Source of the DNA: Bradyrhizobium sp. WSM471
GTDB lineage: Bacteria > Pseudomonadota > Alphaproteobacteria > Rhizobiales > Xanthobacteraceae
Direction of reading: 5' to 3'
NCBI RefSeq assembly: GCF_000244915.1
Contig: NZ_CM001442.1
Coordinates: 6,956,012 to 7,020,011, forward strand
Length of the DNA stretch: 64,000 nt
Part shown: positions 58,911-64,000 of the stretch, one piece after another
Layout of the letters: every line of letters starts with the position of its first letter
Numbering within the stretch: the first letter of the stretch is position 1
Made by a program: the position numbers and the translations under genes
Notes under the pieces: generated by a model
What the model saw: the letters and a program-made list of their open reading frames with translations, nothing else
Database searches by the model: none
Told to the model about the DNA's origin: nothing

Positions 58911-60274
58911 CCCATCCCTTCCTTCGACGCGTTGCATTCTCCTTTGCCACCGGCGCAGCACTCGCGCTCGCTACCGTTTCGCCGTCGCAGGCGGCCGCAA
59001 AGATCCAGCACTTGACCTCGCCGGGTGGCATCGAGGCCTGGTTCGTGCAGGATGCGACCGTTCCGTTGATCGCCATGGAATATTCCTTTGCCGGCGGCTC
59101 GGCCCAGGATCCCAAGGACAAGTCGGGCGTCGCCAATCTGGTCGGCGATCTCCTCGACGAAGGCTCCGGCGATCTCGATTCCAAGACCTTCCATGAGCGA
59201 CTCGATCGCCGCGCCATCGAGCTCTCTTTCAGCGCAACCCGCGACACCTTCCGCGGCAGCCTGCGCATGCTGCGCGACAACAAGGACGAGGCCTTCGACC
59301 TGCTGCGAAGCGCGCTGACCTCGCCGCATTTCGAAACTGCCGACGTCGAACGCATTCGCTCGCAGGTAATCTCGGCCCTGCGCCGTGAGACCACCAACCC
59401 GACCTCGCTGGCGAGCCGCAAATTCCTCGAGGTTGCCTTCGGCGGTCATCCCTACGGTCGGCAGTCCAACGGCAACCTCGACAGCGTTCCGACCATCACG
59501 GTTGCCGATATGAAGGACTATGTTGGCCGCGTGCTCGCCAAGGACACGCTCAAGATCGCGGTGGTTGGCGACGTGGATCCCGATACGCTCGGCAAGCTGC
59601 TCGACCACACATTTGGCAGCCTGCCCGCCAAGGCCAACCTCGTGCCGGTCCCCGACGTCGAGGCCGCCAAGCCGCCGCAACGCGCCTTCGTGACGCTCGA
59701 CGTGCCCCAGACCGTGATCACCTTTGGCGGCCCCGGGGTGAAGCGCAGCGATCCGAACTTCATGGCAGCCTATGTCGTCAACCACATCCTCGGCGGCGGC
59801 GGGTTGTCCTCGCGGCTCTATCGCGAGGTGCGCGAGAAGCGCGGGCTGGCCTATTCTGTGTTCGAATCGCTGCTCTGGATGGAGCATTCGGCGGTCTTCA
59901 TCGGCAATACCGGCACCCGCGCCGACCGCGCAGGCGACACCATCGACGCCATCGACAAGGAAGTGCGCCGGATCGCCGAAGAAGGCCCGACGCAGAAGGA
60001 GCTCGACGAGGCCAAGTCCTACCTCAAGGGCTCGCAGATGCTGGCGCTCGACACCTCCTCGAAGCTCGCGCAGGCGCTGCTGCAATATCAACAGGACAAG
60101 CTGCCGATCGACTATATCGAGAAGCGCAACGCCGTCGTCGATGCGGTCACCATGGACGACGCCAAGGCGGCCGCAAGGCGCCTCTGGGGCCAGGGCCTCC
60201 TGACCGTCGTCGTCGGCCGCGCCCCACAGGCCGCGGCACAACCGGTAGCCGCACCGGCGACGAAGTCGAACTGA
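58907..60274 (+). CDS. M16 family peptidase-like protein, non-catalytic subunit
   Basis: This 455-residue exported protein has a signal peptide (about residues 1-26, ending SQAAA). It has the M16 fold but no HxxEH: the matching stretch reads SGVANLVGDLLDEGSG. It is therefore the inactive partner, as in mitochondrial core proteins or paired bacterial M16 proteins. The start is GTG at 58907, overlapping the stop of the active subunit (GTGA), with GAGGAG as ribosome site. The two are surely made together. Confidence 0.9.
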   Translation: MTHPFLRRVAFSFATGAALALATVSPSQAAAKIQHLTSPGGIEAWFVQDATVPLIAMEYSFAGGSAQDPKDKSGVANLVGDLLDEGSGDLDSKTFHERLDRRAIELSFSATRDTFRGSLRMLRDNKDEAFDLLRSALTSPHFETADVERIRSQVISALRRETTNPTSLASRKFLEVAFGGHPYGRQSNGNLDSVPTITVADMKDYVGRVLAKDTLKIAVVGDVDPDTLGKLLDHTFGSLPAKANLVPVPDVEAAKPPQRAFVTLDVPQTVITFGGPGVKRSDPNFMAAYVVNHILGGGGLSSRLYREVREKRGLAYSVFESLLWMEHSAVFIGNTGTRADRAGDTIDAIDKEVRRIAEEGPTQKELDEAKSYLKGSQMLALDTSSKLAQALLQYQQDKLPIDYIEKRNAVVDAVTMDDAKAAARRLWGQGLLTVVVGRAPQAAAQPVAAPATKSN

Positions 60275-60312
60275 CTGGCCGTAGCGACCATTCTCGCACA
60301 GGGCACGGCTGC

Positions 60313-60422
60313 GCTCCCTCCCCCCTTGTGGGGGAGGGTTGGGGAGAGGGGTAGCCACGAACTCTGCTCTCGCCGGTGGCTACCCCCCTCCCTGCCCCTC
60401 CCCCACAAGGGGGGAGGGAACG
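60313..60422. repeat. Palindromic intergenic repeat, R1-related
   Basis: CTCCCTCCCCCCTTGTGGGG on the left is complementary to CCCCTCCCCCACAAGGGGGG on the right; GGTAGCCAC and GTGGCTACC sit inside. It shares the R1 logic (CTCCC-type ends and GGGGAGAGG) but not the R1 core. It lies between the inactive M16 gene and arfB. Confidence 0.8.
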
Positions 60423-60491
60423 GATAGAGCGCGGCAAATTTCGCTCAAAGCAGATAATGTTGCGCGCGCGAATCCTTTTCCTGGTGCCACC

Positions 60492-60914
60492 ATGCTGCGG
60501 ATATCCCGCGATCTCGTCATCGACGAGGACGACATCGAGATCGGCTTTGTCCGCGCCTCCGGCCCGGGCGGGCAGAACGTCAACAAGGTCGCGACCTCTG
60601 CGCAATTGCGCTTCGACACCCGCAAGCTGACGCTGCCGGAGGATGCCGCGTTGCGCCTCGCCCGGCTCGCAGGGCAACGCATGACCAAGGACGGCGTGAT
60701 CGTGATCCAGGCCCAACGCTTCCGCACCCAGGAGCGCAACCGCCAGGACGCCATCGACCGGCTTACGGAGATGCTTGGCGAGGCCATGATCCGGCCCAAG
60801 CCGCGGCGCGCGACAAAGCCGACCTTTGGCTCCAAGCAGCGCCGGCTCGAGGGCAAGAAGCGCCGCAGCGACATCAAGTCCAAACGGGGCGGCGGCCGTG
60901 GCATCGACGACTGA
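60492..60914 (+). CDS. arfB: Alternative ribosome-rescue factor ArfB (GGQ peptidyl-tRNA hydrolase)
   Basis: ArfB releases peptides from ribosomes stalled on truncated mRNA. The 140-residue protein carries GGQ in ASGPGGQNVNKVAT and a basic C-terminal tail (SKQRRLEGKKRRSDIKSKRGGG) that senses the empty mRNA channel. This fits ArfB (YaeJ) in length and layout rather than a full release factor. The ATG at 60492 starts LRISRDLVIDEDD; the longer frame upstream is in repeat sequence. Confidence 0.93.
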   Translation: MLRISRDLVIDEDDIEIGFVRASGPGGQNVNKVATSAQLRFDTRKLTLPEDAALRLARLAGQRMTKDGVIVIQAQRFRTQERNRQDAIDRLTEMLGEAMIRPKPRRATKPTFGSKQRRLEGKKRRSDIKSKRGGGRGIDD

Positions 60915-61026
60915 GAGAGCCTGCTCGGTGGGCGCGGTGTGTCATGTGGGTAGTCCGGACCTGGCCCATGCATTTGGCGGCTTGAGCGGCTAGATTGGGC
61001 GCCTGAACACCGCCTTGAGTTCCTTC

Positions 61027-62838
61027 ATGCCCGTCCGCCAATTGCCCGAACAGGTCGTCAACCGCATCGCCGCCGGCGAGGTGGTCGAACGTCCCGCGAG
61101 CGTAGTCAAGGAACTGGTCGAGAACGCCATCGATGCCGGCGCAAGCCGGATCGACGTCTTTACCGATGGCGGCGGGCGTCGGCGGATCGGCATCACCGAC
61201 GACGGCGGCGGCATGACCGCCAGGGACCTGTCACTGGCGGTCGAGCGTCACGCCACCTCCAAGCTCGATGATGAGGACTTGCTGCAGATCCGAACGCTTG
61301 GATTCCGCGGCGAGGCGCTGCCCTCGATCGGCTCTGTGGCGCGGCTCTCCATCACCACGCGGCATGCCAGCGAGCCGCACGCCTGGGCGCTCAATGTCGA
61401 GGGCGGCGAGAAGTCCGAGATCATGCCGGCCGCGCTCGCGCACGGCACGCGGGTCGAGGTCAACGACCTCTTCTACGCGACGCCGGCGCGGCTGAAGTTC
61501 TTGAAGACCGACCGGACCGAGGCGGAAGCGATCCGTGAGGTGGTGCGGCGCCTCGCGATGGCGCGGCCCGAAATCGCCTTCACGCTGGCGGGCGAAGAGC
61601 GCGCGCCGGTGACCTGGGCTGCGGCACTGCCCGGCGTCGCCGGTCGCCTCACGCGTCTCGGCGACATCCTGGGGGCAGAGTTCCGCAGCCATGCCATCGA
61701 GGTCCACGCCGAGCGCGAGGGCGTGGTGGTCGCCGGCTATGCCGCAGGACCCGCGCTGACTAAAGCCAACGCGCTCGGGCAATATCTCTTCGTCAACGGC
61801 CGCCCAGTGCGCGACAAGCTGATCCTCGGGGCGGTGCGCGGTGCCTATGCCGACTATCTGCCGCGCGACCGTCATCCGGTGCTGGCGCTGTTCGTCACGC
61901 TCGATCCGCGCGAGGTCGACGCCAATGTGCATCCGGCCAAGACCGAGGTGCGGTTTCGCAACGCCGGCCTGGTACGCGCGCTGATCGTGCACGGATTGAA
62001 GGAAGGGCTTGCGCGGGAGGGCCGGCGCACCGCCGCCAACAGCGGCGAAAGCGCGCTGTCTTCGTTCCGACCCGCATTCACGCCGCGCCCGGCAAGCTGG
62101 GACTGGCGGGCGTCGCCATCCGCCCCGGTGGCGCCGATGCCATCATTCGAAGGCTCCGCTGCGCCCGCCTTCGCCGAGCGCGCACAGTCCGCGTTCGACG
62201 TCGGCGCGCCCAGTGCGGACGTGCGGATCGAGAGCCAGCCCGTCGGCGACCTGGTCGACCGTCCGCTCGGCGCGGCACGCACCCAGATCCACGAGACCTA
62301 TATCGTCTCGCAGACCCGCGACGGCTTGATCATCGTCGACCAGCATGCCGCGCATGAACGCATCGTCTACGAGCGGCTGAAGGCCTCGCTGGCTGCCAAC
62401 GGCGTGCAGCGGCAGATCCTGCTGATCCCCGAGATCGTCGATATGGACGAGGCCACGGTGGAGCGCCTGCTCGAGCGCAGCGAGGAGCTGGCGTCGTTTG
62501 GCCTTGCGATCGAGTCCTTCGGCCCCGGCGCGGTCGCGGTGCGCGAGACGCCGTCGCTGCTGGGCAAGGCCGACGCCGGCGGGCTGTTGCGCGATCTTTC
62601 CGAGCACATGGCCGAGTGGGACGAGGCGCTGCCGCTGGAGCGCCGCCTGATGCACGTCGCCGCCACCATGGCCTGCCACGGCTCGGTGCGCGCCGGCCGA
62701 AGGCTGCGGCCGGAGGAGATGAACGCCCTGCTCCGCGAGATGGAGGACACCCCGAACTCCGGCCAGTGCAATCACGGCCGCCCGACCTATGTCGAGCTGA
62801 AGCTGAGCGACGTGGAGAAGCTGTTCGGGCGGAGGTGA
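61027..62838 (+). CDS. mutL: DNA mismatch repair protein MutL
   Basis: MutL links mismatch recognition by MutS to strand removal. The 603-residue protein has GHKL ATPase motifs ENAIDAGA, DDGGGM and GFRGEALPSI in the N-terminal half, a disordered alanine/proline linker, and a C-terminal domain with DQHAAHERIVYE, the DQHA-x2-E-x4-E endonuclease motif, plus ACHGSVRAG and CNHGRP. It therefore belongs to the nicking type found in bacteria without MutH. The ATG at 61027 is preferred to a TTG four codons upstream. Confidence 0.96.
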   Translation: MPVRQLPEQVVNRIAAGEVVERPASVVKELVENAIDAGASRIDVFTDGGGRRRIGITDDGGGMTARDLSLAVERHATSKLDDEDLLQIRTLGFRGEALPSIGSVARLSITTRHASEPHAWALNVEGGEKSEIMPAALAHGTRVEVNDLFYATPARLKFLKTDRTEAEAIREVVRRLAMARPEIAFTLAGEERAPVTWAAALPGVAGRLTRLGDILGAEFRSHAIEVHAEREGVVVAGYAAGPALTKANALGQYLFVNGRPVRDKLILGAVRGAYADYLPRDRHPVLALFVTLDPREVDANVHPAKTEVRFRNAGLVRALIVHGLKEGLAREGRRTAANSGESALSSFRPAFTPRPASWDWRASPSAPVAPMPSFEGSAAPAFAERAQSAFDVGAPSADVRIESQPVGDLVDRPLGAARTQIHETYIVSQTRDGLIIVDQHAAHERIVYERLKASLAANGVQRQILLIPEIVDMDEATVERLLERSEELASFGLAIESFGPGAVAVRETPSLLGKADAGGLLRDLSEHMAEWDEALPLERRLMHVAATMACHGSVRAGRRLRPEEMNALLREMEDTPNSGQCNHGRPTYVELKLSDVEKLFGRR

Positions 62839-62843
62839 CAGTG

Positions 62844-62939
62844 CCGTAGGGTGGGCAAAGGCGCGCAGCAACGTGCCCACCATCTATCCACGATCCCAAC
62901 AGAGTTGGTGGGCACGCTTCGCTTTGCCCACCCTACGGC
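62844..62939. repeat. Palindromic intergenic repeat, family R4, copy 2
   Basis: GCCGTAGGGTGGGCAAAG pairs with CTTTGCCCACCCTACGGC, with ACGTGCCCACC and GGTGGGCACGC inside. It shares the CGTAGGGTGGG ends with the copy after prs, but the neighbouring bases (GCAAAG against TTAGCC) are swapped on both arms together. It lies between convergent mutL and rsmD. Confidence 0.88.
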
Positions 62940-62946
62940 AGCGAGA

Positions 62947-63501
62947 CTACGGCCGCCTCAAAAACACGAACTCCGTGTCGTCATAAGCGCGCCGCTCCAA
63001 TTCCTCGAAGCCTTCCGGCGTGACGAATTGCGCAGCCTTCGCCTCTTCCACCACGAGCAGCGCGCCCGGCGTCAGCCAGCTGCCGTCGCGCAAGCTCGCG
63101 AGCGCCTTCTCCGCAAACCCCTTGCCATAGGGCGGATCGAGGAACACCAGCGAGAAAGGCTCGACCGGATGGGCAGGGCCGAGATCGGTGGCATCACGAC
63201 GATAGACTTTTGTCACGCCGCCCAGGCCCAGCGTCTCGACATTATTCCGCAGCAGGGCGCGCGCTTCCGCGCAGTTGTCGACGAACAGCACGAATTTCGC
63301 GCCGCGAGACGACGCCTCGATGCCGAGCGCGCCGGTGCCGGCGAAGAGATCGAGCACGCGCGCATCCGCAATCGGATCGTCATAGGCGTGCACGAGGATG
63401 TTGAACACGGACTCGCGCAGGCGGTCCGCCGTGGGGCGGATGTCGCGCGAGGACGGTGAGGCCAGATTGCGCCCCTTCAATCGACCGCCGACGACGCGCA
63501 A
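62947..63501 (-). CDS. rsmD: 16S rRNA (guanine(966)-N2)-methyltransferase
   Basis: RsmD methylates G966 of 16S rRNA. The 184-residue protein starts LRVVGGRLKGRNL, the family start, and has the SAM loop VLDLFAGTGALGIEASSRGA and catalytic DPPYGKGFAEKAL. The start codon is TTG at 63501, decided by a strong GAAGGAGG ribosome site eight bases before it and by the lack of any ATG in that place. It lies two bases after the rluB stop codon, so the two are one operon. Confidence 0.94.
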   Translation of the reverse strand: MRVVGGRLKGRNLASPSSRDIRPTADRLRESVFNILVHAYDDPIADARVLDLFAGTGALGIEASSRGAKFVLFVDNCAEARALLRNNVETLGLGGVTKVYRRDATDLGPAHPVEPFSLVFLDPPYGKGFAEKALASLRDGSWLTPGALLVVEEAKAAQFVTPEGFEELERRAYDDTEFVFLRRP

Positions 63502-63503
63502 CG

Positions 63504-64000
63504 TCAGTCCTCCTTCGGCGCCAGATCGCGCTTGCCGTGATAGCCGCGCTTGGGACGGCGCGGCGGACCGTAGCCGCTCGCCTCAGCCTCGTTACGCTCG
63601 CGCGCTTCCTCGCTGCCGGTGCGTTGCACCAGTACGCGACGGCCCTTGCGGTCATTGATCACGCCGCGCTTGCTCGCCGGCTTCTTCTCGCGCGGCGCGT
63701 CGTCCCCCTCATGCGAGGCCGATTTCTGCGGCACGTCGAACTGCGCGCCCGATTTCTCGATGATCTTTTCGCCGAGCTGGTCGCGCAGCACGCGGGACTT
63801 GATCTCCTCGACCTGACCTTCGGGGACCTCGCCGAGCTGGAACGGGCCGTAGGACACCCGGATCAGCCGGTTCACCTCGAGTCCGAGATGGGCGCAGACG
63901 TTGCGCACTTCGCGGTTCTTGCCCTCCCGAATCGCGAACACCAGCCAGACATTGGCGCCCTGGTCACGCTCCAGCGTGGCGTCGATCGGACCATATTTGA
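63504..64000 (-). CDS. rluB: Pseudouridine synthase RluB-type, C-terminal part (cut by window edge)
   Basis: The gene enters from the right edge and the visible 165 residues are its C-terminal part. The segment FAIREGKNREVRNVCAHLGLEVNRLIRVSYGPF is the end of the RsuA/RluB-type pseudouridine synthase domain. It is followed by a long charged and disordered tail rich in lysine, arginine and glutamate, ending YHGKRDLAPKED. RluB modifies U2605 of 23S rRNA; RluE and RluF share the domain, so the letter is a best guess. The catalytic aspartate lies outside the window. Confidence 0.85.
   Translation of the reverse strand, partial: KYGPIDATLERDQGANVWLVFAIREGKNREVRNVCAHLGLEVNRLIRVSYGPFQLGEVPEGQVEEIKSRVLRDQLGEKIIEKSGAQFDVPQKSASHEGDDAPREKKPASKRGVINDRKGRRVLVQRTGSEEARERNEAEASGYGPPRRPKRGYHGKRDLAPKED

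Noticed and set aside
1..64000. CRISPR arrays, prophage, integrases, insertion sequences, rRNA or tRNA genes
   Set aside because: No regularly spaced direct repeats, transposase or integrase-like proteins, or tRNA cloverleaf patterns with a TTCGA-type arm were recognised in a read of both strands. A dedicated tRNA scan would be needed to be certain.

Overview
The window is chromosomal DNA from an alphaproteobacterium of the order Hyphomicrobiales and most resembles Bradyrhizobium or a close relative. The reasons are the very high GC content, the rplY-pth-ychF, ribF-ileS-lspA and pgsA-moaD-moaE-prmB gene orders, alphaproteobacterial forms of HisRS, UvrB and RibH, a petP-petR regulator pair, and many short palindromic intergenic repeats of the kind that fill Bradyrhizobium genomes. 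I see about 72 protein genes, no rRNA or tRNA gene, no insertion sequence, no prophage and no CRISPR array. Almost everything is core or conserved-hypothetical content.

Layout. 1-4 kb: an MBL hydrolase fragment, a SCO copper chaperone, a TauE-type permease, a LysR regulator and small proteins. 4-7 kb: uvrB. 7-13.5 kb: an accessory-looking stretch of paired paralogous membrane proteins, paired NTF2-like proteins, a beta-rich exported protein, tiny membrane proteins and two translationally coupled MaoC hot-dog proteins. 14-24 kb: ychF, pth and rplY on the minus strand; a UbiK-like factor; dienelactone hydrolase, lgt, a MidA-type methyltransferase and pgeF; prs; then a coupled HExxH metallopeptidase and ATP-grasp ligase. 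24.7-32 kb: ribH2 behind an FMN riboswitch, a YbjN protein, proC, hisS and ilvE. 32-35 kb: petP, petR and a histidine kinase. 35-38.6 kb: small secreted proteins, an RNase T2, rlmJ and a cold-shock gene. 38.7-46.8 kb: an outer-membrane barrel, uvrC, pgsA-moaD-moaE-prmB, two envelope proteins behind an EcfG-type promoter, and a methyltransferase. 46.8-52.6 kb: a wHTH-TPR regulator, a degenerate EAL protein, a HAD hydrolase, cheY and ribF. 52.8-64 kb: ileS, lspA, a BamF/DUF3035-like exported protein, an M16 peptidase pair, arfB, mutL, rsmD and a truncated rluB.

How the genes work together. DNA repair is represented three times (uvrB, uvrC and an endonuclease-type mutL). Lipoprotein biogenesis is represented by lgt and lspA. 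Flavin supply is represented by the riboswitch-controlled ribH2 and by ribF. Translation quality and ribosome modification are represented by pth, arfB, prmB, rlmJ, rsmD, rluB, hisS and ileS.

The less ordinary signals are regulatory or structural. There are two matches to the EcfG general-stress promoter, a cluster of CtrA-type TTAA boxes between the outer-membrane barrel gene and uvrC, a structured leader before the cold-shock gene, several families of palindromic repeats, and the uncharacterised metallopeptidase/ATP-grasp pair. I found no clear new multi-gene system. The metallopeptidase/ATP-grasp pair is the best candidate for undescribed biochemistry.
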